DNA of 12,657 bases, taken from Oscillospiraceae bacterium (GTDB lineage: Bacteria > Bacillota > Clostridia > Oscillospirales > UBA929). The notes beneath the pieces were generated by a model that was given only the letters and a program-made list of their open reading frames with translations, made no database searches and was not told the origin of the DNA. Below, in pieces: positions 1-6,855 of this stretch (position 1 is the first letter of the stretch; the number at the start of each line of letters is the position of its first letter). The stretch covers positions 1 to 12,657 of the forward strand of contig JAITDM010000160.1 in assembly GCA_031282535.1 (NCBI GenBank), written 5' to 3'. Made by a program: the position numbers and the translations under genes.

Positions 1-205
1 GGTCGCCGCGCAGAAGGTGTTGGAGATCAACGCCGCCCACCCGCTGTTTGCCGTGCTGGACCGGCTCTGCGCATCGGACCGCGACAAACTGAAGACCGTG
101 ACGGAGGTCCTGTACGACCAGGCGCGCCTGATCGAGGGGTTGCCGGTCGAGGACCCCGCCGCCCACGCCGAGGCCGTGTGCGCCCTCCTCGCGGAGGGGC
201 TCTGA
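1..205 (+). CDS. htpG: Molecular chaperone HtpG (Hsp90 family), C-terminal end only
   Basis: The reading frame enters from the left edge (first whole codon at base 2) and ends at a TGA at 203-205, giving the last 67 residues. The peptide contains QKVLEINAAHPLF followed later by LYDQARLIEGLPVEDP, which matches the end of the Hsp90/HtpG C-terminal dimerisation domain (family pattern: LEINP.HP, then LLYDQALLIEG, then a .EDP stretch and a final short helix). HtpG is a cytosolic ATP-dependent chaperone dimer. The N-terminal GHKL ATPase and the middle domain lie outside the window, so their integrity cannot be judged. A GTG at 17 is inside the domain and is not a start. The gene is followed at once by a strong hairpin, so it is the last gene of its transcript. 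Confidence rests on the conserved C-terminal motifs only. Confidence 0.9.
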   Translation, partial: VAAQKVLEINAAHPLFAVLDRLCASDRDKLKTVTEVLYDQARLIEGLPVEDPAAHAEAVCALLAEGL

Positions 206-234
206 TTTTAAGTGCCGAGTGCGCTTTCCTCGCA

Positions 235-282
235 AAAGGGGCCGGTTCCGTTTCGCATGGGCGAAGCGGAACCGGCCCCTTT
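235..282. terminator. Bidirectional intrinsic terminator between htpG and the LuxR pair
   Basis: The arms 235-256 and 261-282 pair over 22 positions with one G-T wobble around a 4-base loop (ATGG). The arms contain GGGGCCGGTTCC and its complement. The + strand ends in CCCCTTT and the minus strand in CCCCTTTT, so the hairpin can stop transcription from htpG on one side and from the LuxR gene (stop at 308) on the other. The short T-runs make it less than ideal, but the convergent position and stem length support the call. Confidence 0.85.
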
Positions 283-307
283 GTCGAGCCAACCGTCCGG
301 CGGTTTC

Positions 308-2857
308 CTACGGGATCAGTTTCCGCTCCAGGGCGGCGCGGACGACGTCCGCCATGTTGTCCGCGCCCAATTTTGTGTAGATCGTATTCAGCACCATCTT
401 CACCGTATTGATCGACAGATTCTGGCTGGCGGCGATCTCCGTACGGGAAAGGCCGTGGTACAAATCGTTCAGCACCGCCGTTTCCCGGGGCGACAGATGC
501 ACGTCGTCGTTTATGTTGTTTGCCCTTTTGTATTCGGAGATCACCTGGGCCAGGCGCTTGGCGTAGGTGGCCGCCTTCCGGTGGATCATTTCGAGCCAGG
601 GGCGGGGGATGTCACAGCCGTCGTCCCGCATGGCCGCGGCGGTGAGCGTGCGCATGTCCTTGCCCCGCTCGACGAAGGGCATGACCAAGTCGTTGGACGA
701 CGCCAGATCATAGGCCGCCCGCAGCGCGGCCAGCGCCGCAGCCGTATCTTTGAGCTGGTAATGGCAGGCGGCTTCCAGCGCCTTCATCTCCAGTTTCCCG
801 AGCAGCACCGCATCCGTGCCATGGCCGTCCTCGATGAAGGACAGCAGCTCATGATACCGTTTGTCGGCATAGTAATATTTTGTTTTGATAAAATTCCCGA
901 ATCCCACGATCAGGGCGCCGATGGAGTCCCGGGTAAAATTTCCTTTGAGCCAGTTGGCCGCCAGCTGCGGCTGACCGAGCAGGGAATAATACCAACTGGA
1001 CACAATGTCATAGGATGTGAAGCGGAGCGTATAATCGCCGATTTCCAGCTGCTGCTCCAGCGCGTTGAGCAATGTCTGGATTTTTTCAAAATTGCCTTGG
1101 GCGACCTTGATGCGCAGGAGATAAAACAGCGACCGGTTCCTGATCTCGTATTGATTCCGTGTTTCCGCCTTGCGCAGCGCCTGAAGGATCGAAGTCTCGG
1201 CGGCTTTCAGGCTGCCTTTGTAAAACAGAAGCTCCCCTTTGGCCAAATCATCCAATCCATACATACAGCCGTCTAAAGTACTCATCGCGTGAGGAATGGC
1301 CCGGGTCAAGGCGGCTATGAAGTCTTCCATCGCGCCCTGTCTTGGGCCGCTCACCTTGGACGCCCAGGTGTTCAGGCTGATGCTGGTGAAGGCGACTTGT
1401 ACGTCATAGGGGCTGCGCATGAAATAATCATTGGCTTTTTTCAGCGTCAGGTCAAAATCATAGCAATCGGTATAAGGACTCATCAGGAACTCTATGATGC
1501 CCAGCTCTTTATACGCCCCGCAAAGGATCTGATTGTTGGCACCGGAAGCCGGCAAGGCCGAGAACTTCCGGATGCGTTCTTTGATTTCCGCGGCGGCCTC
1601 GTCATAACGGGCCATGCTCATGAGAAGACGGGAGCGCTGGGAATGATAATGGACAATGGGCTCCAATTGTTCCACAGGCGCGTTGTCATAGATGTTGAGG
1701 ACAAATTTGGCCTGCTCGAAGGGGATCTGCAACGGGAAGCGGTGCGCGATCCGGACGATCGCCTTGTAGTCGCCCGCTTTATCATAATAGGAGATGGCAT
1801 CTGTCTGGTAATCGTTCGCGTTGCACCAATCCGCCGCCTTCAGATACGTGTCGCGTTTTTCCTCCTCGGTCAGGATATCCTGTTTCTGCCTCAAATAATC
1901 CAGAAACAGATGGTGGATCAAATACGCGCTCAAATAGATGTCATAACGGATAAACGAGCTGACCTTTTTCATTTCGTCCACCAGGGTTTCGTCCCCGGCC
2001 AGAATGGAAACCAAATCCGAGGAAAGATGGTCGATCAGTGACAGCCGGACCAGAAACAGGCGCAGCCTCTCCGAGATGACGAGAAATATTTCGTCCTCGA
2101 TCATTTTGAATATATTCAGTTTCATGGCGATACGGGCGTCGCGTTCGTGAGAGGGCGCTTTTTTCAGGGACAGCCCCACCAGATTTATGGCAAAAGCCCA
2201 TCCAAGTGTGTCGCTGTAAACATTGGCGACGCTCTGTGAGGACAGGTTGAGGCCCAGCAATTGAAAATATTGGGCCGTCTCCTCCTCGGTGAAGCGCAGT
2301 TCATCCTCGTTGATATTGACCAGGAGCCCTTTCGACAGCAGGCTGACGGTGTTGATGTCCGGATTCACTCGTGAAATCAGCACCATGGTGATGTTTTGAA
2401 AAGGCACCTGGGCGGCGCGCTTGATGAACCGGAGCACCATCTCGTCCTCTATGAAGTGCAAATCGTCAAACACCAGCACATATTTTTCGCCCGGCGCCAG
2501 TTCGTCATCCGGAATGGAAAGCATATTGGCGAACTGGTCGTCTGTCTCCGGGAAGCCCAATTCCCGCAGGCGCTCCGCCACACGTTTGCTGTAGAGACCC
2601 AGCGTGCGCGCGAAACTTTCCCAAAACCGTGTGGCCAGATTGTCGCGCTGGGAGAGCTGTATCCACGCTGTGGACGCGTCGTAATTCCGGAGAAAGGAGT
2701 AGACCGCATGGGTCTTCCCATAGCCCGCGCCGGCGGTCACCGTGACATAGGGGCTTTTGATGGCCTCTTCCAGCAGTTTGTGGACCCGCGGCCGCTCCAG
2801 ATAGGTGCGGTTCTCAGGGAGATCGGCCGCTTCATTGTGAAATATATGGGTTTTCAT
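308..2857 (-). CDS. MalT-like LuxR-family transcriptional regulator with N-terminal ATPase (paralog 1, downstream copy)
   Basis: This predicted cytosolic regulator has 849 residues from the ATG at 2857. Domains: a P-loop NTPase at the N-terminus with Walker A GAGYGKT (about residues 43-49) and Walker B-like LVFDD (about 128-132); a long helical middle region of the TPR-like kind seen in MalT and related large LuxR proteins; and a C-terminal LuxR/GerE helix-turn-helix over about the last 62 residues (LSPRETAVLNDLYHGLSRTE, then LSINTVKMVLNTIYTKLG). In this family, ATP and an effector bound by the middle region control DNA binding. The effector cannot be read from the sequence. An in-frame GTG at 2866 would add three residues. 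The ATG was chosen because it gives exactly the paralog's length, aligns the Walker motifs at the same residue numbers, and leaves room for the purine-rich AAAGAAG upstream. The gene lies 23 bp after paralog 2, probably in one transcript, and ends 25 bp before a terminator. Confidence 0.9.
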   Translation of the reverse strand: MKTHIFHNEAADLPENRTYLERPRVHKLLEEAIKSPYVTVTAGAGYGKTHAVYSFLRNYDASTAWIQLSQRDNLATRFWESFARTLGLYSKRVAERLRELGFPETDDQFANMLSIPDDELAPGEKYVLVFDDLHFIEDEMVLRFIKRAAQVPFQNITMVLISRVNPDINTVSLLSKGLLVNINEDELRFTEEETAQYFQLLGLNLSSQSVANVYSDTLGWAFAINLVGLSLKKAPSHERDARIAMKLNIFKMIEDEIFLVISERLRLFLVRLSLIDHLSSDLVSILAGDETLVDEMKKVSSFIRYDIYLSAYLIHHLFLDYLRQKQDILTEEEKRDTYLKAADWCNANDYQTDAISYYDKAGDYKAIVRIAHRFPLQIPFEQAKFVLNIYDNAPVEQLEPIVHYHSQRSRLLMSMARYDEAAAEIKERIRKFSALPASGANNQILCGAYKELGIIEFLMSPYTDCYDFDLTLKKANDYFMRSPYDVQVAFTSISLNTWASKVSGPRQGAMEDFIAALTRAIPHAMSTLDGCMYGLDDLAKGELLFYKGSLKAAETSILQALRKAETRNQYEIRNRSLFYLLRIKVAQGNFEKIQTLLNALEQQLEIGDYTLRFTSYDIVSSWYYSLLGQPQLAANWLKGNFTRDSIGALIVGFGNFIKTKYYYADKRYHELLSFIEDGHGTDAVLLGKLEMKALEAACHYQLKDTAAALAALRAAYDLASSNDLVMPFVERGKDMRTLTAAAMRDDGCDIPRPWLEMIHRKAATYAKRLAQVISEYKRANNINDDVHLSPRETAVLNDLYHGLSRTEIAASQNLSINTVKMVLNTIYTKLGADNMADVVRAALERKLIP

Positions 2858-2858
2858 G

Positions 2859-2878
2859 GACGACACGCTTCTTTATTG
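2859..2878 (-). promoter_or_regulatory. Ribosome-binding leader of LuxR paralog 1, conserved with paralog 2
   Basis: Read on the minus strand, the bases before the ATG at 2857 are AATAAAGAAGCGTGTCGTC. The same string, with one base change and one extra G, precedes paralog 2 (AAAGAAGTGTGGTCGTC). AAAGAAG is the only Shine-Dalgarno-like element and is weak compared with the AGGAGG sites of neighbouring genes. Its distance (10 bases) favours the ATG at 2857 over the GTG at 2866, which would be one base away. Confidence 0.55.
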
Positions 2879-2880
2879 AA

Positions 2881-5430
2881 TTATTGAATTAAATTTCGAT
2901 CCAGAGCGATGCGGATTACGTCGGCCACATTGTCCGCGCCCAGTTTTGTGTAGATGGTGTTCAGGGTCATCCGCACCGTGTTGAGGGACAGGCTGCGGGC
3001 GGCGGCGATTTGGGTCCGGGAAAGACCGTGGTACAAATCGCCCAGGATGTCCAGCTCTTTGGCGGACAGGTGTGCGTCCTCGCCGATGTTGTTTGCCTTT
3101 TGGTATTCTGAGACGACGACCGCCATCTGTTGGGCGTAGGCGCCTGCCTTCCGGCCGATCGTATCCAGCCATTGGCGGGGAATGGGGCAGGTCTTGTCCC
3201 GGGCGGCGGCGGCGGTGAGGGTGCGCATTTCCTTGCCCATTTCGATGAACGGCATCGTCAACTTGTTCGACAAAGCCAGATCATAAGCCTCCTTCAGGGC
3301 GACCAAGGCGGCATCCCTGTTCTTGAGCTGGTATTGGCAAAGGGCTTTGAGGATGTGCATTTCCAGTTTTCCAAACAAGATGACGCTCAGGTTTTGATCG
3401 CTCTCAATGAAAACCAGGAGTTCACGGTAGCGTTTCTTGACATAATAATATTGCGTCTTGACCATGTTTCCAAAGTTTGCCAGCTCTGAGCCGAGAGAAT
3501 CCCCCGCGAAATGGCCTTTGAGCCATTTGGAGGTGTGCTGGGTCTCGCCCAGCCATATGTAATACCAGCTGGATAAGATATCATATGTAATGAAACGGAA
3601 ACCGTACTCGCGGATTTCCAGTTGGGCTTCCAGTTCCTTTATCACCTGCTGCATACGTTGATGACTCCCCTGGGCGGCCCCGATGCGCAGCAGGTAAAAC
3701 AGAGAGCGGTTTCTCACTTCGTATTGATTGCGCGATTCCGCCTTGCGCATCGCCTGGGTGATGAGCTTCTCGGCCAGGTCCAGATTGCCTTGATAAAATA
3801 ACAGTTCACCCCTTGCCAGGTCGTCCAGCCCATACATGCATCCGTTTAAAATGTTGGCCATGTGGGGCACCGCCCGGGTCAGGGCTTCAATGTATTCCTC
3901 CATGGCGCCGCTTCTGGTCGTACCCACCTTGGAGGCCCAGGCGTTCATGCTGGTGCTGTTGAAAGAGCCGTATTCCGTATAGGGACTGAGTTGGTGATAA
4001 TAATTCGCTTTTTCCAGAAGCGCGTCGAAATCGCATTGATCCGTATAGGGAAGCATCAGATGTCTCGTAGAGCCCAACGCCACGTACGCGCCGCACAAGA
4101 CCTGATTGTTGAAATCTGAAGCCGGCAAAGCGGCGTATTTCCGGATGCGGCGGTTGCACTCCTCAATGGCGTCCATGTGGCGGCCTGTGCTCGTCAGCAG
4201 ACGCGCATGCTGAAGGTGGTAGAGGACGATGCGTTCCAGCACATCCTCGGGCCCGTTGTCATATATGTTGAGAAGGAATTGGGCCTGGCCGCTTGGAACC
4301 TGCAACGGGAAGCCGCTGACGATGCGGATGATCGCCTCGTATTCGCCTGCTTTTTCGTAGTAGGAGATGGCGTCCATTTTATAGTCGTTTTTGTCGCACC
4401 AGTCGGCCGCTTCCAGGTAGGTGGCGTGTTTTTCTTCCGCCGTCAGGAGGTCTTGCTTCCGCCGCAGATAATCGAGGAAAAGATGATGAATCAAGTACGC
4501 GTGCCGATAGACGTCATAACGGATGAAGGCGTTGATCTTTCTCATTTCGTCTATCAAGGCATCGCTGCCGGCCAGAGCCGAAACCAGGTCTGTGGAAAGA
4601 TGATCGATCAGCGACAGACGGATGAGAAAGCGCCGTAAGCGCTCTGAAATCACAAGAAAGACCTCGTCTTCGATCATCTTGAAAACGTTCAATTTCATCG
4701 CGGTACGCGCCTTCTGCTCCTGAGAGGGCGCTTTTTTCAGAGACAGGCCGACCAGATTGATGGCCAAAGGCCAACCGGCCGTATCGCCGTGAATGTGGGA
4801 AATGCTCTGCGCGGTCGCGGGAATGCCCAGCAGCTGAAAATATTGCGCCGTTTCTTCCTCGGTGAAGCGCAGATCTTCCTCGCTGATGCTGACGATCATC
4901 CCTTTGGACAGCAGATGGTAGGTGCGGACGTCCGGCTCTGTGCGTGAGATCAGAATGTTCGTCACCTTGGAGACGGGTACCTGAACGGATTTCCGGATGA
5001 GATGAAGCACAGTCTTGTTCTCCAACAAATGAAAATCGTCGAATACCACGATGTCTCTGCGGCCCGGCGCGATTTCTTCCTCCATCAGGGAGAGATATAC
5101 GGCGAACTGATCTTCTGTCTCGGGGAAACCGATGTCCAGCAGCCGCGCCGCGTAATCCGGGTTATACAAGGCGATGACGCTCGTAAAATTTTCCCAGAAC
5201 CGCGTGGGCAGATTGTCGCGGTCGGAGAGCTGCACCCATGTGGTAAGGGCGTCGTTTTTTTGGAGAAACGAATACACCGCCTGGGTTTTGCCGTAACCCG
5301 CGCCGGCTGAAATGGTGACAAGCGGGCTTCGCACGGCGTCTTCCATCAATTTGTGGATCCGAGGCCGTTCCAGATAGACGCGGTTCTCCGGAGCGATGAC
5401 CAACCCGCTGTGAAAGATACGGTTTTTCAT
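2881..5430 (-). CDS. MalT-like LuxR-family transcriptional regulator with N-terminal ATPase (paralog 2, upstream copy)
   Basis: This regulator has 849 residues from the ATG at 5430 and the same architecture as its downstream neighbour: Walker A GAGYGKT (about 43-49), Walker B VVFDD (about 128-132), a helical-repeat-like middle, and a C-terminal LuxR helix-turn-helix (LSAKELDILGDLYHG, then LSLNTVRMTLNTIYTKLG). In a 90-residue gap-free block after the ATPase (beginning MKLNVFKMIEDE), 70 residues are identical to paralog 1. The open frame continues upstream to 5643, but those 71 residues have no counterpart in the paralog and do not look like a protein domain, so the internal ATG at 5430 is the likely start. 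The usual LuxR histidine in the TVKxH motif is threonine here and valine in paralog 1. The gene diverges from the HD-GYP gene across a 370-bp spacer. The effector and target genes are unknown. Confidence 0.9.
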   Translation of the reverse strand: MKNRIFHSGLVIAPENRVYLERPRIHKLMEDAVRSPLVTISAGAGYGKTQAVYSFLQKNDALTTWVQLSDRDNLPTRFWENFTSVIALYNPDYAARLLDIGFPETEDQFAVYLSLMEEEIAPGRRDIVVFDDFHLLENKTVLHLIRKSVQVPVSKVTNILISRTEPDVRTYHLLSKGMIVSISEEDLRFTEEETAQYFQLLGIPATAQSISHIHGDTAGWPLAINLVGLSLKKAPSQEQKARTAMKLNVFKMIEDEVFLVISERLRRFLIRLSLIDHLSTDLVSALAGSDALIDEMRKINAFIRYDVYRHAYLIHHLFLDYLRRKQDLLTAEEKHATYLEAADWCDKNDYKMDAISYYEKAGEYEAIIRIVSGFPLQVPSGQAQFLLNIYDNGPEDVLERIVLYHLQHARLLTSTGRHMDAIEECNRRIRKYAALPASDFNNQVLCGAYVALGSTRHLMLPYTDQCDFDALLEKANYYHQLSPYTEYGSFNSTSMNAWASKVGTTRSGAMEEYIEALTRAVPHMANILNGCMYGLDDLARGELLFYQGNLDLAEKLITQAMRKAESRNQYEVRNRSLFYLLRIGAAQGSHQRMQQVIKELEAQLEIREYGFRFITYDILSSWYYIWLGETQHTSKWLKGHFAGDSLGSELANFGNMVKTQYYYVKKRYRELLVFIESDQNLSVILFGKLEMHILKALCQYQLKNRDAALVALKEAYDLALSNKLTMPFIEMGKEMRTLTAAAARDKTCPIPRQWLDTIGRKAGAYAQQMAVVVSEYQKANNIGEDAHLSAKELDILGDLYHGLSRTQIAAARSLSLNTVRMTLNTIYTKLGADNVADVIRIALDRNLIQ

Positions 5431-5433
5431 TTT

Positions 5434-5455
5434 GACGACCACACTTCTTTTAATA
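5434..5455 (-). promoter_or_regulatory. Ribosome-binding leader of LuxR paralog 2, conserved with paralog 1
   Basis: On the minus strand, TATTAAAAGAAGTGTGGTCGTC precedes the ATG at 5430 by three bases. It matches the leader of paralog 1, so the duplicated unit included the untranslated leader. This similarity, ending at the two ATG codons, is the best support for the chosen starts. Confidence 0.55.
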
Positions 5456-5586
5456 CCACATGCACCCATGAGGAAATTTTGGCCATTGTCATTGAACGGC
5501 ATCTCAAGGCATCTCGGGCCGCGACAAGGCGCCATGCGGATCGGGGTGTATTTTGCGATTCTTTTTCCGCTCATTTGGCATCTTTC

Positions 5587-5598
5587 GCGGATATCCGC
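5587..5598. repeat. Perfect 12-bp palindrome, possible operator
   Basis: GCGGATATCCGC reads the same on both strands and sits about midway between the two divergent start codons (5430 and 5801). Dimeric regulators often bind such sites, and LuxR-type helix-turn-helix dimers use symmetric sites. A chance palindrome of this length is possible, so the regulatory role is inference only. Confidence 0.3.
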
Positions 5599-5786
5599 CG
5601 CGGACAATATCAGAAGATGCGCGATGTTTTTTTGTCGGGACAAGTTGAGAGTGCGACTTTATCCATTTATTTCCGGATCTATCACGCGATGCAAATATCA
5701 GGCATGATTAAATCAGACGGCGGACAGGCCTTCTGGAGGGAAGAGTCTTCTGCTGAACACCGAAATGTGTACTGCTTTTGATGAGC

Positions 5787-5794
5787 AAGGAGGG
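5787..5794 (+). promoter_or_regulatory. Shine-Dalgarno site of the HD-GYP gene
   Basis: AAGGAGGG lies six bases before the ATG at 5801. It is near-perfect and sets the start there, instead of at the in-frame ATG at 5765, which has no such site. Confidence 0.9.
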
Positions 5795-5800
5795 ATTCAA

Positions 5801-6616
5801 ATGAGCAGCGGACACGAAAAGATCATGCTGATGGACGATAATATGGCAAATTTGTTTGTGGGGAAAAACATGCTGAGGATGTTTTACGAGGTGTATCTGG
5901 CGCCGCTCTTGCGTAAACGGATCATGGCGACGGAGTTGGTGGAGCTCTGTGACAGCATCACGGGCGGCCATGTGTACCGCGCGCAGAGGTATCTGCAGTT
6001 TCTCATTGAGCAGATGATCAGGGAAGATGTCTACACCGACGAGATTTCCGAATGGGATTTGGATGTCGTTTTTAGCTCGGCGCAATTGCATGATGTGGGG
6101 AAAATCGCCATCAGCGGCGCGATTCTGAACAAACCGGGTAAATTGACGGATGAGGAATTTGAAATCATGAAGACGCACGTCCAGATTGGGGTGGACGCGA
6201 TAGAGCGGATCGAGGCGGCTGCGTCGCAGCGCGAGTTCTTGCACCACGCGAAGGTCATCGCCAGCACGCATCATGAGAAATGGGACGGATCCGGCTACCC
6301 CCGGGGCTTGCGCGGCGAGAACATTCCGCTGGAAGGCCGGCTCATGGCCGTCGCCGACGTGTATGACGCGTTGATTTCGGCGCGCCCTTACAAGGAAGCG
6401 TTCACCGCGCACGAGGCCGAGCGCATCATGGAGGAGGGGCGCGGGGTACATTTTGATCCGGTGCTGGTGGATGTATTCCATGCGGCCGCCGGGCGTTTCG
6501 CGGGGCTCGCGAATCAGTTCCGGGAGGAGATGAACATACTGGACGGCCTGAAGAAATGTGAAGGGATTCACCGGCGTCAAAACTACCTGCCGGTGCGGCA
6601 GCACGCCGCCGTATGA
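5801..6616 (+). CDS. HD-GYP domain protein (putative cyclic-di-GMP phosphodiesterase) with a truncated receiver domain
   Basis: This predicted cytosolic protein has 271 residues. HD-GYP domains are metal-dependent phosphodiesterases that hydrolyse cyclic di-GMP and in some cases other cyclic dinucleotides. Motifs seen: GGHV near 55-58, LHDVGK at 96-101, KTH at 124-126, THHEKWDGSGYP at 156-167, and VADVYDAL at 184-191. All the usual metal-ligand and signature positions appear intact. The N-terminus EKIMLMDDNMANLFVGKNML (about 6-25) followed by YEVYLAP matches the first strand, acidic pair and first helix of a response-regulator receiver domain. The protein then passes directly (about residue 35) into the helix leading to the HD-GYP domain. 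The part of a receiver with the phosphorylated aspartate (strand 3), the conserved Thr/Ser and the Lys is absent. Normal relatives carry roughly 110 or more extra residues here. The start at 5801 follows a strong ribosome site. The gene is divergent from the LuxR pair and appears monocistronic. Confidence 0.9.
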   Translation: MSSGHEKIMLMDDNMANLFVGKNMLRMFYEVYLAPLLRKRIMATELVELCDSITGGHVYRAQRYLQFLIEQMIREDVYTDEISEWDLDVVFSSAQLHDVGKIAISGAILNKPGKLTDEEFEIMKTHVQIGVDAIERIEAAASQREFLHHAKVIASTHHEKWDGSGYPRGLRGENIPLEGRLMAVADVYDALISARPYKEAFTAHEAERIMEEGRGVHFDPVLVDVFHAAAGRFAGLANQFREEMNILDGLKKCEGIHRRQNYLPVRQHAAV

Positions 6617-6793
6617 GATGCGGGGAAGGGGATACGGCACATGTAGCACATGTCCTAATCTTCTTCACTATATTATGAAAAATTTACCAGCGTCAAGATG
6701 TAAATCGACACCGAATGCATTTTCAGCACATTTCATAAAAAAAGATGACAAATTCCGCGTGCGATCATGAAATTTTTTGCTTGGCGTTCCTGC
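6617..6793. other. AT-rich intergenic stretch after the HD-GYP gene
   Basis: This stretch between the HD-GYP stop and the terminator of the convergent oxidoreductase gene is visibly richer in A and T than its surroundings. It holds a short direct repeat (6637-6653) and a 31-codon open frame from the ATG at 6675 that lacks a ribosome site and is not believed. No gene or RNA was recognised. Confidence 0.5.
6637..6653. repeat. Direct repeat GCACATGT x2, possible weak hairpin after the HD-GYP gene
   Basis: GCACATGT occurs twice with one base between, about 20 bases after the HD-GYP stop codon. Because ACATGT is itself palindromic, the two copies can also fold as a short stem flanked by GG and CC, followed on the + strand by TAATCTTCTT. 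It could act as a weak terminator for the HD-GYP transcript. This is the only + strand candidate before the convergent terminator, and the support is thin. Confidence 0.3.
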
Positions 6794-6840
6794 AAAAAAG
6801 GGCCGGTTCCACCTCGCCCGGGCGAGGTGGAACCGGCCCT
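6794..6840 (-). terminator. Intrinsic terminator of the oxidoreductase gene
   Basis: Bases 6799-6840 form a perfect 42-base inverted repeat (20-bp arms 6799-6818 and 6821-6840). On the minus strand it is followed by a run of six T (6799 down to 6794). It starts 15 bases after the oxidoreductase stop codon (6856-6858 on the minus strand). The arms contain GGGCCGGTTCC and its complement, the same core as in the terminator at 235-282. Confidence 0.92.
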
Positions 6841-6855
6841 CCGATCGCCGGAGGG

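Larger units (their letters stand above)
5431..5800. other. Divergent intergenic region between the LuxR pair and the HD-GYP gene
   Basis: These 370 bases hold no convincing gene. Open frames cross it on both strands, but none has a credible ribosome site or a protein-like composition. It must carry promoters for both directions. On the + strand, TTGAGA (5645-5650) followed after 17 bases by TATTTC is a weak sigma-A-like candidate for the HD-GYP gene, and no good -35/-10 pair was found for the minus strand. Two small symmetric sites are visible: a perfect 12-bp palindrome at 5587-5598 and the inverted repeat TTGTC-GG-GACAA at 5632-5643. Either could be an operator. Confidence 0.5.

Noticed and set aside
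212..1276. Long plus-strand open frame (354 codons) opposite LuxR paralog 1, and similar ones opposite the other genes
   Set aside because: These are antisense shadows of strongly supported minus-strand coding regions. The translation resembles no protein family and runs through the terminator hairpin.
5431..5643. N-terminal extension of LuxR paralog 2 by 71 residues (open frame to 5643)
   Set aside because: It has no counterpart in the equally long paralog and no protein-like pattern. The conserved leader ends at the ATG at 5430.
5432..5781. Plus-strand open frames across the divergent spacer (up to 142 codons, one with a hydrophobic stretch)
   Set aside because: They lack a credible start with a ribosome site and overlap regulatory sequence. 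The longest begins inside the LuxR gene on the opposite strand.
5765..5800. Earlier ATG for the HD-GYP gene
   Set aside because: The AAGGAGGG site is placed correctly for 5801 and would lie inside the coding sequence if 5765 were used.
6675..6770. Small plus-strand open frame of 31 codons after the HD-GYP gene
   Set aside because: There is no Shine-Dalgarno sequence before the ATG and no recognisable peptide feature.
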